Positions 7,407-16,098 of a stretch of 64,000 nucleotides of DNA are shown one piece after another; position 1 is the first letter of the stretch; every line of letters begins with the position of its first letter. Where the stretch lies: the NCBI RefSeq assembly GCF_030128875.1, contig NZ_CP124620.1, positions 3,669,001-3,733,000 on the forward strand, written 5' to 3'. The translations under genes and the position numbers were made by a program. This DNA comes from Stenotrophomonas sp. BIO128-Bstrain. Its GTDB lineage: Bacteria > Pseudomonadota > Gammaproteobacteria > Xanthomonadales > Xanthomonadaceae. The notes beneath the pieces were generated by a model that searched no databases, was not told where the DNA came from, and was given only the letters and a program-made list of their open reading frames with translations.

Positions 7407-9791
7407 TTACTGGCACGCCTCGCAGCTTTCCGGGTTTTCCAGCGAGCAGGCGACGGCTTCGACCGGGGTGTAGCTGCTGACGGTCGTCTTGGCGATCTTG
7501 GTCGCCGGACGCGAGCGCAGGTAGTACGTGGTCTTGATGCCCTGCTTCCAGGCGTACATGTACATGGAGGACATCGCGCCGATGTTCGGGCTTTCCATGA
7601 ACAGGTTGAGCGAGGCGGACTGGTCGATGAATGCGCCGCGGTCGGCGGCCATGTCGATCAGCGAACGCATCGGCAGTTCCCAGGCGGTGCGGTACACGTG
7701 GCGCAGCGTTTCCGGGATCTGGGTGATGCCCTGGATCGAGCCTTCGGCCAGCTTGATCGCGTCGCGCATTTCCGGGGTCCAGTGGCCGAGCTTCTTGAGC
7801 TCGTTCACCAGGTAACGGTTGACCTGCAGGAAGTCGCCGGACAGCGTTTCGCGCTTGAACAGGTTGGACACCTGCGGCTCGACGCACTCGTAGCAACCGG
7901 CGATCGAGGCGATGGTCGCGGTCGGGGCGATCGCGATCAGCAGCGAGTTGCGCAGGCCGTGTTCCTTGATGCGCTCACGCAGGGCATCCCAACGCGCGGT
8001 GTCTTCGGGCACCACGTTCCAGGCATCGAACTGCAGCTCGCCGCTGGCCGCACGGGTGTCGGCGAAGGACGGGTGCTTGCCGCGTTCCTGGGCCAGCTCG
8101 CACGAGGTTTCCAGGGCGTGGAAGTAGATCGTCTCGGCGATTTTCTTCGACAGCGTACGGGCTTCGGCACTGTCGAAGGCCAGGCGCTTGCGGAAGAACA
8201 CGTCCTGCAGGCCCATGCAGCCCAGGCCGACCGGACGCCAGCGCAGGTTGCCGCGGCGGGCGGTTTCGATCGGGTAGAAGTTCAGGTCGATCACGCGGTC
8301 GAGCTGACGCACGGCCAGGCGCACGGTGTCGGCCAGCTTGTCGAAATCGAACTCGCCGTGACCATCGAAATGATTGCCCAGGTTGATCGAGCCCAGGTTG
8401 CACACCGCGGTCTCTTCGGCCGAGGTGATTTCCAGGATTTCGGTGCACAGGTTGGACAGGTGGATCACGTTGCCCGGGCGCAGCGTCTGGTTGCTGGCGC
8501 GGTTGCACTTGTCCTTGAACGTCATCCAGCCGTTGCCGGTCTCGGCCAGGGTACGCATCATCCGCGAGTACAGCTTGCGGGCGGAGATCGTGCGCTGGGC
8601 CTTGCCCTGGGCTTCGGCCTGCAGGTAGGCCTGCTCGAAGGCCTCGCCGAACAGATCGGTGAACTCGGGCACCACGCTCGGATCGAACAGCGACCATTCC
8701 TGGTCGGCCTCCACGCGCTGCATGAACAGGTCCGGCACCCAGTTGGCCAGGTTCAGGTTGTGCGCACGGCGTGATTCGTCACCGGTGTTGTCACGCAGTT
8801 CGAGGAAGTCCTCGACGTCGGCGTGCCAGGTTTCCAGGTACACGCAGGCCGCGCCCTTGCGCTTGCCGCCCTGGTTCACCGCGGCGACCGAGGAATCCAT
8901 GGTCTTCAGCCACGGCACGATGCCGTTGGAATGGCCGTTGGTGGACTTGATCAGCGAACCGCGCGAACGCACGCGGCTGTAGCTGACGCCGATGCCGCCG
9001 CTGAACTTGGAGAGCTGGGCGATGTCGCCGTACTTGGCGTAGATCGACTCCAGCGAATCCTGCGGCGAATCCAGCAGGAAGCACGAGGACAGCTGCTCAT
9101 GCGTGGTGCCGGAGTTGAACAGCGTCGGGCTGGACGGCAGGTAATCCAGGTTGCCCATGCGCTTGTACAGCGCCAGGGTTTCCGGCACGTCTTCGCTCAG
9201 CGCGCTGGCGATGCGCAGGAAGAACTGCTGCGGAGTCTCGATCACCTTGCGGGTGTGCGGATGGCGCAGCAGGTAACGGTCGTACAGGGTACGCAGGCCG
9301 AAGTAATCGAAATGCAGGTCCAGCGACGGATCGATCGCGTCGTTGAGCTTGCGCGCGTTGACCTGCACGAACTCCAGCAGGCGCGCGTTGATCAGGCCCA
9401 CTTCGTGGCCGCGGCCAACCGACTGCGAGAACGCATGGATTTCCTGGCCGGACACTTCCTTGGCGATGAAGTTGGCCAGCAGGCGCGCGGCGAGGCGGCC
9501 GTATTCGGGTTCTTCACCGATCAGTAGCGCCGAGGTGCGGATGGACAGCTCGTCCAGCTCCTGGGTGGTCGCGCCGTTGTACAGGCCGGAGATGGTGCGG
9601 GTCGCAACGCGCATCGGATCCACCGCATGCAGACCTTCGCAGCAGCGCTGTACGGCGCGCACGATCTTGTTCAGGTCCACCAGTTCGGTCGTGCCATTGC
9701 GCTTGGTCACGCTCATGGCGGTCGCCGTGGGCGGCGAGGTCAGCAGGAATTCGCTTTCCTTATCGATAGCTGCGCTGGTTTCGGTGCTCAC
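7407..9791 (-). CDS. nrdA: Class Ia ribonucleotide reductase, alpha (catalytic) subunit
   Basis: A 794-residue catalytic subunit that converts NDPs to dNDPs. An N-terminal ATP-cone (about residues 26-110, VTKRNGTTELVDLNKIVRAV) predicts overall activity control by ATP/dATP. The active site shows SNLCTEIL, with the Asn, thiyl Cys and Glu, and the first redox Cys in SSCFLLDSP. The C-terminus ends SCEACQ, the shuttle cysteine pair that hands electrons in from thioredoxin or glutaredoxin. PTATIASIAGC is the loop near the substrate phosphate. The gene is first in the operon with nrdB and has a good promoter about 285 bases upstream. Confidence 0.96.
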   Translation of the reverse strand: MSTETSAAIDKESEFLLTSPPTATAMSVTKRNGTTELVDLNKIVRAVQRCCEGLHAVDPMRVATRTISGLYNGATTQELDELSIRTSALLIGEEPEYGRLAARLLANFIAKEVSGQEIHAFSQSVGRGHEVGLINARLLEFVQVNARKLNDAIDPSLDLHFDYFGLRTLYDRYLLRHPHTRKVIETPQQFFLRIASALSEDVPETLALYKRMGNLDYLPSSPTLFNSGTTHEQLSSCFLLDSPQDSLESIYAKYGDIAQLSKFSGGIGVSYSRVRSRGSLIKSTNGHSNGIVPWLKTMDSSVAAVNQGGKRKGAACVYLETWHADVEDFLELRDNTGDESRRAHNLNLANWVPDLFMQRVEADQEWSLFDPSVVPEFTDLFGEAFEQAYLQAEAQGKAQRTISARKLYSRMMRTLAETGNGWMTFKDKCNRASNQTLRPGNVIHLSNLCTEILEITSAEETAVCNLGSINLGNHFDGHGEFDFDKLADTVRLAVRQLDRVIDLNFYPIETARRGNLRWRPVGLGCMGLQDVFFRKRLAFDSAEARTLSKKIAETIYFHALETSCELAQERGKHPSFADTRAASGELQFDAWNVVPEDTARWDALRERIKEHGLRNSLLIAIAPTATIASIAGCYECVEPQVSNLFKRETLSGDFLQVNRYLVNELKKLGHWTPEMRDAIKLAEGSIQGITQIPETLRHVYRTAWELPMRSLIDMAADRGAFIDQSASLNLFMESPNIGAMSSMYMYAWKQGIKTTYYLRSRPATKIAKTTVSSYTPVEAVACSLENPESCEACQ

Positions 9792-10346
9792 GGCGTTTTC
9801 CTCTTGGCGTGATTTGGGGTGGTACAGCGTGGGTCTGCCTGGCAGGCGCCGGAACCGATGCAGAGATGCTCAGGGTGGACTAGCGGCGTCGCAGGAGCCG
9901 CGACCCGGGCAGGCAAGCCTGCGGGCGGTTCCCCTGCGTCACCGGTCCTCTCCCCCCGGAGAATCCTGCGACCGGCACCACACGCTGTACTTCGTGCGGT
10001 TGTCAGTAGGTCTTCAGGCCATCGGCGTGAAGGCGATACGCCCGTCGACTTGTGGTCGGCGGTACCGACGGCCACAAGATAGTGGGGGTACCAGGTGTCG
10101 TCAACGCCAAATGTAGTGAATTTCCCTAATCCCTTGCGGCGCAAGGACCGGGCCGGAAAAGCGTCCGACGAACGGTCTGGACCTGTCGAAAGCGAGTGCG
10201 CAGTCAAGGGCAAATGGCCGGATTGTCCTCCTCGAAAACAGAACAACGCCCGCTCACGCAGCCCTAACGAATGGCCGCCGGTCAGGGTGACTTCCGACCC
10301 GCGCCGGGGGCGCTCCGGGGTGCCACGCTTCGGTTGTCTCCTTTAT
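9792..10346. other. 555-base divergent intergenic region, nrdA leader and promoter
   Basis: No convincing gene is present. The region holds a long nrdA leader (about 285 bases), the minus-strand promoter at 10076-10104, and a perfect 15-base palindrome CCTTGCG-G-CGCAAGG at 10132-10146 upstream of that promoter. A plus-strand open frame crosses part of the region into the DUF2884 gene, but its composition before 10347 does not look protein-like and the signal peptide starts at 10347-10359. Confidence 0.5.
10076..10104 (-). promoter_or_regulatory. Sigma-70-type promoter for nrdAB
   Basis: On the minus strand a -35 TTGACG (10099-10104) and a -10 TATCTT (10076-10081) are separated by exactly 17 bases. 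Just upstream of the -35 is TCACTACATTTGGCGT, which matches an NrdR-box pattern at 11 of 16 positions by my hand alignment. A partial CCACTATC half-site overlaps the -10, about 34 bases from the first. The promoter is well supported; NrdR control is only suggested. Confidence 0.65.
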
Positions 10347-11180
10347 ATGAACGCGACCATGCGCCTGCCCCTGATCGGCTGTCTGATGGTGGGCCTGACC
10401 GTGGCCGGTACCGCCGCGGCGGGCGAGAGCAAGGCCCCGCAGCTCTCCTCCCGCCAGTGCGGGGTGAGCACGCCTTACAACGTGCTGGTGGACAGTGGTG
10501 GGATCTGGCTGCGCAACCGCGACCAGGTGCCGGCGGAGATCTTCTTCCACGATGGCGAGCTGAACATCGATCGCCAGCCGATCCCCGTCAGCGACGCCGA
10601 TGCCCAGCGCCTGCGCCAGCTCGAATGGGGCACCCGCCAGTTGGTGCCTGCGGTGGCCGGAGTCGCCGGGGAAGCCACGGACATCGCCTTCGATGCGCTG
10701 GGCGCCACGGTGGAGATCATGACCGGCAGCCGCCGCAAGGCGCGCGAGGTGGATGGGCTGCGCAAAGATGCCCACGAGTACGTCGGCCGTACCCTGGGCC
10801 GCGGGATCTGGGAGCAGGATCTGTTCGGCGAGCAGTTTGAAGCCCGGATCGAGCAGGCCGCCGAGTCGATGTCGGCCTCGCTGGCCCGCGGCGTGATGTG
10901 GACGATGCTGACCGGCGGCTCGGACCGGATCGAGGCCCGCGCCGAGAAGATGGAGGCCGACCTGGAGCGCCGCATGGAGGCGCGCGGGCAGGCGCTGGAG
11001 GCGCAGGCCCAGTCGCTGTGCACCCAGGTGCTGGCGCTGGATGCGATCCAGCAGTCGCTGGAGGTGCGCTACCAGGGCAAGCCGCTGGCGATGATGGTGA
11101 TGGACCGCGACGAGGACGCGGCCGCGCCGATCGCGCACGAACAGCCGCGCGGAGACGCGCTGGTGTTACCGCCGTTGTAG
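10347..11180 (+). CDS. DUF2884 (YggN-like) secreted protein
   Basis: A 277-residue exported protein of unknown function. The signal peptide is clear (MRLPLIGCLMVGLTVAGTAAAG, starting at the second Met). The mature part begins with a Cys-bearing VSTPYNVLVDSGGIWL segment and later has an alpha-helical, charged stretch (MEADLERRMEARGQALEAQ) ending in LCTQVLALDAIQ. That layout matches E. coli YggN/DUF2884. Two Cys, one near each end, could form a disulphide in the periplasm. It is divergent from nrdA. The start is 10347 or 10359; neither has a strong ribosome-binding site. Confidence 0.75.
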   Translation: MNATMRLPLIGCLMVGLTVAGTAAAGESKAPQLSSRQCGVSTPYNVLVDSGGIWLRNRDQVPAEIFFHDGELNIDRQPIPVSDADAQRLRQLEWGTRQLVPAVAGVAGEATDIAFDALGATVEIMTGSRRKAREVDGLRKDAHEYVGRTLGRGIWEQDLFGEQFEARIEQAAESMSASLARGVMWTMLTGGSDRIEARAEKMEADLERRMEARGQALEAQAQSLCTQVLALDAIQQSLEVRYQGKPLAMMVMDRDEDAAAPIAHEQPRGDALVLPPL

Positions 11181-11275
11181 AGAACATCCACGCATGGCGT
11201 GGATCTACGTTGCACGGCCTATCCACGCATGGTGTGGATCTACCTCACGGCCTGTCCAGGCCCGGCGTGGAGCTA
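11177..11275. repeat. Cluster of three SMAG-type repeats
   Basis: Three GTAG/CTAC-bounded hairpins follow the DUF2884 stop. The first is ATCCACGC-atg-GCGTGGAT flanked by GTAG and CTAC. The second is ATCCACGC-atg-GTGTGGAT with a CTAC end. The third is a shorter copy (GCCCGGCGTGGAGCTAC) that overlaps the stop codon of the displaced zapE tail at 11273. Confidence 0.75.
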
Positions 11276-11350
11276 CGCGCGGTGCGGGGTGCCCAGGTAC
11301 TCGGCGCTCTGCGTTTCAATCAGGCGCGAGGCGGTACGTTCGAACGCGCC
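11273..11350 (-). pseudogene. Displaced 3' end of a second zapE allele (26 codons)
   Basis: This 78-base segment reads, in frame, the last 25 residues of ZapE plus a stop, and aligns base for base with 11825-11902 at the end of the intact zapE. Of six differing sense codons four are synonymous, one is Arg/Lys and one is Thr/Met; the stops differ (TAG against TGA). The pattern means it came from a functional but diverged zapE allele, not from recent neutral decay. It has no start and cannot be expressed as ZapE. Together with the intact tail it brackets the small gene at 11437. Confidence 0.85.
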
Positions 11351-11436
11351 TCGTACTCATGCTCTGCCTCTGCGCGAACCCGAATTCTCTGACAGCCCTG
11401 TTGCCAGAAAATCCGGGATCTTTACAGATGAACAAC

Positions 11437-11697
11437 CTACTCTTTGATCAGCCCCAGCACTTCGCCCAAGCTTTCCACAAACCTTGCCTGCTCATCTGAA
11501 TACTCCATTGCGATGCTCTCAAACTGTGAGCACAAAGATGATTGGGACTCCAAGTCCATCATTTGCAATGTCGACGCCAATTGTTCAAGCCGCTGGATTG
11601 CAGCATCAGGATCCAATACATCATCCGCCGAAAACTCTAGAAAGATGGCAAGCTCAACGATGGCTCGCGCAACGTGCTGGTCGATTTCCCTGCTCAT
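11437..11697 (-). CDS. Small acidic helical protein of unknown function, low-GC insert
   Basis: An 86-residue protein starting MSREIDQHVARAIVEL. It is acidic and predicted largely helical, with no signal peptide or membrane segment. I do not recognise the family. It is clearly lower in GC than its neighbours (many AAA, GAA, ATT codons), and it lies between two copies of the zapE 3' end, which points to recent acquisition. Size and acidity fit an immunity or antitoxin-type protein, but no partner toxin is visible. An upstream GTG at 11763 would give 108 residues; the ATG at 11697 is preferred because a weak AGAG site precedes it. Confidence 0.6.
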   Translation of the reverse strand: MSREIDQHVARAIVELAIFLEFSADDVLDPDAAIQRLEQLASTLQMMDLESQSSLCSQFESIAMEYSDEQARFVESLGEVLGLIKE

Positions 11698-11786
11698 CAG
11701 TAATTCTCTGAACTCTGTTTGCTTGAGCTTGTGCAGGCACTTCCCAGTGCGCAGTTGAATCACTCTGACTTAGCGCGTGAGGTGGA

Positions 11787-11809
11787 GACGAGCCCGCGCT
11801 CGGCTCTAC
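11787..11809 (-). repeat. SMAG repeat just downstream of zapE
   Basis: On the minus strand GTAG is followed by AGCCGAGC-GC-GGGCTCG, an imperfect hairpin. It lies 15 bases after the intact zapE stop, mirroring the GTAG element that follows the displaced tail at 11275, so each zapE end is followed by its own repeat. Confidence 0.6.
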
Positions 11810-11824
11810 AACCAGCGGAACCCC

Positions 11825-12925
11825 TCACGCCTTGTGCGGGGTACCCAGGTATTCGGCACTCTGCATTTCGATCAGGCGCGAGGCGGTACGTTCGAACGCG
11901 CCCTGCAGCCGGACGCCGGAATACAGCCCGACCGGTGAATCGGTCGCGGTGCAGACCAGGTTGACGTGGCGGTCGTACAGCTCGTCGATCAGGTTGACGA
12001 AGCGGCGCGCGGCATCTTCATTCAGCTTGTCGAAGTGCGGGATGTCGCCCAGCAGCACGGTGTTGAACTCGTGCGCGATCTCGATGTAGTCCGACGGGCC
12101 GCGCGGGCCTTCGCACAGCGCTTTGAAATCGAACCAGACGATGCTCTTGCCGCGGCCGCGCACCGGAATCTTGCGCGCTTCGATCTCGATGTTGCCCGCC
12201 TTCGCCGGCTGCCCACCGCTGAGCTCGGCCCAGCGGCCGGCCAGCCAGGCATCGCTGCCGGCATCGATCGGGGACTGGTACACCGGCGAGCGGGTCAGCG
12301 CGCGCATGCGGTAATCCTCGGTGCCTTCGGCGTACAGCTCCACGCAGTAGGTCTGCAGCAGCCCGATCGCGGGCAGGAAGCTGTCACGCTGCAGCCCATT
12401 GAGGTACAGGTTCTCCACCGCCGTGTTGGAGGTGGTCACCAGGGTCACGCCCTCGGCGAACATGCGCTCGAGCAGGCGCGCCAGCAGCATTGCATCGCCG
12501 ATGTCGGTGACGAAGAATTCATCCAGCACCAGCACGCGCAGTTTGCTGCGCCATTCCTGGGCGATCTTCGCCAGCGGATCACTCTGCCCCTGGTGTTCGC
12601 GCAGCCGCTCGTGGATGCCACGCATGAAGCGGTGGAAATGGGTGCGGTACTTCTGCTCGATCGGCAGGCCGTCATAGAACAGATCGACCAGGAAGGTCTT
12701 GCCGCGCCCCACCCCGCCCCAGAAGTACAGGCCCTTGACCGGCTCGGGCTTCTTCCAGAATGCGGAGAGGCGATCCAGCCAGCCGTCCTGCGCACTGTCG
12801 ACCAGCGCGAGGTGGATGCGGTCCAGCTCGGCCAGGGCGGCATGCTGGGCCGGGTCGTTCTGCCATTCGCCCCGGGCCACGCCATCGGCGTAGCGCTGCG
12901 ACGGGGTCATCACGGTCTCGCTCAT
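11825..12925 (-). CDS. zapE: ZapE/AFG1-family cell-division ATPase
   Basis: A 366-residue P-loop ATPase. In E. coli ZapE associates with FtsZ rings and affects their stability under stress. The Walker A motif is GGVGRGKTFLVD, Walker B is LVLDEFFVTD, and the arginine-rich C-terminus ends LGTPHKA. The start at 12925 overlaps the stop of the upstream hydrolase as ATGA, so translation is probably coupled; a longer reading from 12955 is less likely. The last 78 bases match a displaced second allele at 11273-11350, so this gene's 3' end appears to have been replaced by recombination. The reading frame is intact. Confidence 0.93.
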   Translation of the reverse strand: MSETVMTPSQRYADGVARGEWQNDPAQHAALAELDRIHLALVDSAQDGWLDRLSAFWKKPEPVKGLYFWGGVGRGKTFLVDLFYDGLPIEQKYRTHFHRFMRGIHERLREHQGQSDPLAKIAQEWRSKLRVLVLDEFFVTDIGDAMLLARLLERMFAEGVTLVTTSNTAVENLYLNGLQRDSFLPAIGLLQTYCVELYAEGTEDYRMRALTRSPVYQSPIDAGSDAWLAGRWAELSGGQPAKAGNIEIEARKIPVRGRGKSIVWFDFKALCEGPRGPSDYIEIAHEFNTVLLGDIPHFDKLNEDAARRFVNLIDELYDRHVNLVCTATDSPVGLYSGVRLQGAFERTASRLIEMQSAEYLGTPHKA

Positions 12926-13596
12926 GCCGCGTCGGGGGCGGGGTTGGGCAGCCACTGCTTGAGGCCATGGATGAGCGCGCCGCGCAGGTCGACGATCTTG
13001 CGGTGGAAGAAGTGGCTGGTATCGGGCATGCGCACCAGTTCGTGCGGTGCATCCAGGCCATCCAGCCAGTCATAGACCGCCTGCGGATCGACGATCTCGT
13101 CTTCCTCGCCCTGGATCACCAGCCATTGGGCCGGCGGCTGCATGCCCTCGAAATCCCAGCGCCCGGCGGGCGGCGCGATCGAGATCAACGTGGTCGGCTG
13201 CAGGTCGCCCGCGGCGCGCAGCGAGACATACGCACCAAAACTGAAACCGGCCAGCCACAGCGCCTGGCCGGGCCGCTGCGCACGGACCCAGGCCGCGACG
13301 GCCTTGAGGTCGTCCTGCTCGCCCACGCCGTTGTCGAACGTGCCGGCCGAGTCGCCGACGCTGCGGAAGTTGAAGCGCACGGTGGCGATGCCCAGGTCGC
13401 GCAGCGAGCGCGCGGCCATGGTCACCACCTTGTTGTGCATGCTGCCGCCCTCGGTGGACAGGGGGTGGCAGACGATCGCCACCACCGGCTGCACCGCGAC
13501 ACCGGCCTCGGGCAGATCAACCACGACATCCAGCGGACCAACCGGTCCGTCCAGCGTCAGCGCACCGCTTTCTTGGGGAAATGGGGGATTGTGCAT
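12922..13596 (-). CDS. Alpha/beta hydrolase, COG2945 type
   Basis: A 224-residue alpha/beta hydrolase with a complete triad: nucleophile Ser in GFSFGAY, Asp in EEDEIVDP and His in DTSHFFH. The CHPLSTEGGSMHNKVV segment near the N-terminus is typical of the COG2945 group, whose substrates are not established. It is upstream of and overlaps zapE by four bases. An ATG at 13596 (MHNPPFP) is used; an in-frame ATG at 13629 also exists, and the GGAGGG near 13605 is badly spaced for 13596, so the start is uncertain. It is divergent from the EamA permease with only 56 bases between the starts. Confidence 0.85.
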   Translation of the reverse strand: MHNPPFPQESGALTLDGPVGPLDVVVDLPEAGVAVQPVVAIVCHPLSTEGGSMHNKVVTMAARSLRDLGIATVRFNFRSVGDSAGTFDNGVGEQDDLKAVAAWVRAQRPGQALWLAGFSFGAYVSLRAAGDLQPTTLISIAPPAGRWDFEGMQPPAQWLVIQGEEDEIVDPQAVYDWLDGLDAPHELVRMPDTSHFFHRKIVDLRGALIHGLKQWLPNPAPDAA

Positions 13597-13652
13597 GGCG
13601 TCATAATACCGTCCCTCCGCGTGCTTCACCGCCGCCCCCGCCGGATCCGTAC

Positions 13653-14519
13653 ATGCACTATCTGGTTTTCAGCGTTCTCTGCAGCGTGCTGGTCTCGGTC
13701 CTGCTGAAGCTGGCGCCGCGCCAGCGGCTGGACATGCCGCAGGTGGTGACCTGGAATTATCTGGTCGCCAGCGTGCTCAGCGCGGTGCTGCTGCAACCCT
13801 CGCTGGCCTCGCTGCAGACCGCGCATGCGCCGTGGGCGGCCCTGCTCTGCCTGGCCGTGGCGCTGCCGGCGATCTTCCTGATGATGGCCCGCGCGGTGAC
13901 CCGCGCCGGGATCGTGCGCAGTGACGTGGCCCAGCGGTTGTCGCTCCTGCTTTCGCTGCTGGCCGCGTTCCTGGTGTTCGGGGAGAGCGCCAACGGCTGG
14001 AAGCTGGCCGGCCTGGGGCTGGGCCTGCTGGCGATCCTGGGCATCAGCGTGCGCCCGCGCGCTGGTGCGGCCGAGCCCTCCGGTGGGCGGGCCTGGCCAT
14101 GGCTGCTGGCGGTGTGGGTGGGCTATGCGCTGGTCGACATCCTGCTCAAGAAGGTGGCGTTGTCGGGCACGCCCTCGATGGCTGCGCTGCTGGCCAGTTT
14201 CAGCCTGGCCTTCGTGCTGATGTTCCTGCTGCAGTTGTGGCGCCACCTGCGCGGCATCGCCCGCCTGCAGTGGCGCAACGGGGTCGGCGGCGCCCTGCTC
14301 GGCCTGCTCAACTTCGGCAATATCCTGTTCTACGTGCGCGCCCACCAGCACCTGCCGGACAGCCCGGCGGTGGTATTTGCCGGCATGAACATCGGCGTGG
14401 TGGTGCTGGGTGCGCTGGTGGGCATCGTCGGTTTCGGCGAGCGCACCAGTGTGTGGAACCGGGTGGGCCTGGCGTTGGCCGTGGTGGCGATCGGGTTGAT
14501 CGCGTGGGGCACGTGGTAA
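13653..14519 (+). CDS. EamA/DMT-family permease
   Basis: A 288-residue integral membrane protein with about ten hydrophobic segments arranged as two EamA repeats, as in drug/metabolite exporters. The first helix (MHYLVFSVLCSVLVSVLLK) is followed by alternating helices and short loops. FVLMFLLQLWRHLRG marks a cytoplasmic basic loop. The substrate cannot be deduced. Start at 13653 places the first helix at the N-terminus. The gene diverges from the hydrolase and is convergent with the nuclease at 14603. Confidence 0.82.
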   Translation: MHYLVFSVLCSVLVSVLLKLAPRQRLDMPQVVTWNYLVASVLSAVLLQPSLASLQTAHAPWAALLCLAVALPAIFLMMARAVTRAGIVRSDVAQRLSLLLSLLAAFLVFGESANGWKLAGLGLGLLAILGISVRPRAGAAEPSGGRAWPWLLAVWVGYALVDILLKKVALSGTPSMAALLASFSLAFVLMFLLQLWRHLRGIARLQWRNGVGGALLGLLNFGNILFYVRAHQHLPDSPAVVFAGMNIGVVVLGALVGIVGFGERTSVWNRVGLALAVVAIGLIAWGTW

Positions 14520-14532
14520 CTGGTTGATGCGG

Positions 14533-14555
14533 TGCCGGCCAGCGGCCGGCACTAC
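14533..14555 (-). repeat. SMAG repeat between convergent genes
   Basis: On the minus strand GTAG is followed by TGCCGGCC-gct-GGCCGGCA, a perfect 8-base stem and a textbook copy of this repeat type. It lies between the stops of the permease and the nuclease. Confidence 0.8.
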
Positions 14556-14602
14556 CCGGGCAACGCGACGGTGGCCGGGCGTGCCGGCGCACCCGCGCGG
14601 TA

Positions 14603-16048
14603 TCAGCGATCAAACCCCAGCAGCAGCGGATCATGGTCCGAGCTGCGCCACGGGCCCGCTTCGTTGCGGTCGCGGTAGCCCACATCGTCGGCTTCATCGG
14701 CGTTGATGTGCCACTCTGCCGCCGCACGCAGGCGCTTGGCCATGCCCGGGCTCAACAGCGCGTGATCCAACCGGCCGGTCATGCCGTTGTAGACGTAGCT
14801 GTAAGGCCGTTCGACCTTCGCCACGGCGAACGCATCGCGCCAGCCGGCGGCGTGCAGGGTGCGGATCGGATCTTCCATGGCGTAGGCGTTGAAGTCGCCC
14901 AGCAGCACCGCATCGCGGGTGCCGGCACCGGTCGGGTCGGTCGCCAGCCACTGGTCCAGCAGCGTGGCCGAGGCGACCCGGGTGGCATTCCAGCAGGCCT
15001 GGCCGTCCTTCTGATCGGCATCGGCGCCGGTCGCCTCTGAGCAACCCTTGGATTTGAAATGATTGGCCACGACCACGAACGGGGCGCCCTTGCCCGCACG
15101 GAAGGCCTGCGCCAGCGGCACGCGGCTGCGCTCGCCGAAGGGCTCCTTCTCCAGCACGGCGGGGGCGCCGACCGGGGTCACGCGCGTGGCGCGGTAGATG
15201 ATGCCGACCCGGATCGGGTTGTCACCCGGGCCCTGCTTTGCGTCGATGAAACGCCAGTCGGCACCCTGGCCGCGGTCCGCATTGAGCGCATCGACGAGCT
15301 GGGCGATCGCCGACTGCGGGCCGTAGCCGTCGTTCTCCAGTTCCATCAGTGCGGCGACATCGGCGCCGAGCGCGTTGATGGTCGCGACCAGCTTGGCCTT
15401 CTGCGCCTGGTGTTCGGCCAGGGTGCGCGCACCACGCAGGGTCGGGTAACCACCGCCCTGGCCGTCGCCATTGAAGAAGTTCTCCAGATTGAACGCGGCC
15501 ACGTGCAGGGCGCCAGCCACCACCGGGACTGCCGGGCGCTCCAGTGCCGGCAGGTTCAGGGGACGGCTCACCTGCAGACGCGTGTTGCCCTTGGGATCGA
15601 TACGGACGACGCCTTCCACATTGCGCAGGACCATGCCGGTGCGCAGGTTCGCCGCCGCCGGCAGGTAGGCCACCGGGCCGGGGTCGCGGGCGTCGCTGCC
15701 ATCGTCGAGCACCAGCCGGCGATGCAGGTTGTCGGCCACCACCTGCGCGTGCCCCGCAGTGCCGGGCGCGGCCACTTCGCTCGGCTGCCAGAGGCGGCCG
15801 CCGAAGGCCACGGTCAGCTCACCGAAGCGCGACAGGCCATCGGTGCCGGCCAGGGTCAGCGGCGCGGCGATGCGGACCTGCTGGCCATCCAGCGTGCGCC
15901 AGTCGGTGGGCGGCGCGGTCAGGGTGACAGTGGCCGACGGGGTCGGCGCCGGGCGCACCTGCGGCGAGGTAGCGGGCTGCGGCTGGGCGGCATGGACCGC
16001 GCCGGACAACGCCAGCGCGAGAGCGAACACGAGGGGGGTACGGCGCAT
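14603..16048 (-). CDS. Secreted endonuclease/exonuclease/phosphatase-family nuclease (ExeM-like)
   Basis: A 481-residue exported nuclease. The signal peptide (MRRTPLVFALALALSGAVHA) is followed by a Pro/Ala linker, an OB-like domain with DGQQVRIAAPLTL, and the nuclease domain. Catalytic features are visible: AAFNLENFF, ALMELENDGYG (metal Glu), VVANHFKSKG, LLGDFNAYAMEDP (Asp-Asn) and WRSSDHDPLLL (Asp-His). This layout is shared with the extracellular ExeM/NucH DNases that scavenge phosphate or remodel biofilm DNA. The start at 16048 is chosen for the signal peptide; an ATG further upstream at 16090 would add residues before it. Confidence 0.9.
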   Translation of the reverse strand: MRRTPLVFALALALSGAVHAAQPQPATSPQVRPAPTPSATVTLTAPPTDWRTLDGQQVRIAAPLTLAGTDGLSRFGELTVAFGGRLWQPSEVAAPGTAGHAQVVADNLHRRLVLDDGSDARDPGPVAYLPAAANLRTGMVLRNVEGVVRIDPKGNTRLQVSRPLNLPALERPAVPVVAGALHVAAFNLENFFNGDGQGGGYPTLRGARTLAEHQAQKAKLVATINALGADVAALMELENDGYGPQSAIAQLVDALNADRGQGADWRFIDAKQGPGDNPIRVGIIYRATRVTPVGAPAVLEKEPFGERSRVPLAQAFRAGKGAPFVVVANHFKSKGCSEATGADADQKDGQACWNATRVASATLLDQWLATDPTGAGTRDAVLLGDFNAYAMEDPIRTLHAAGWRDAFAVAKVERPYSYVYNGMTGRLDHALLSPGMAKRLRAAAEWHINADEADDVGYRDRNEAGPWRSSDHDPLLLGFDR

Positions 16049-16098
16049 CGGAAGCAGGACTCCAGGGAAGTGCGACAAGGCTAACCACATAACGTGAA

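Noticed and set aside
10095..10346. N-terminal extension of the DUF2884 protein
   Set aside because: The extension precedes a normal signal peptide and looks non-coding; it also overlaps the nrdA promoter region.
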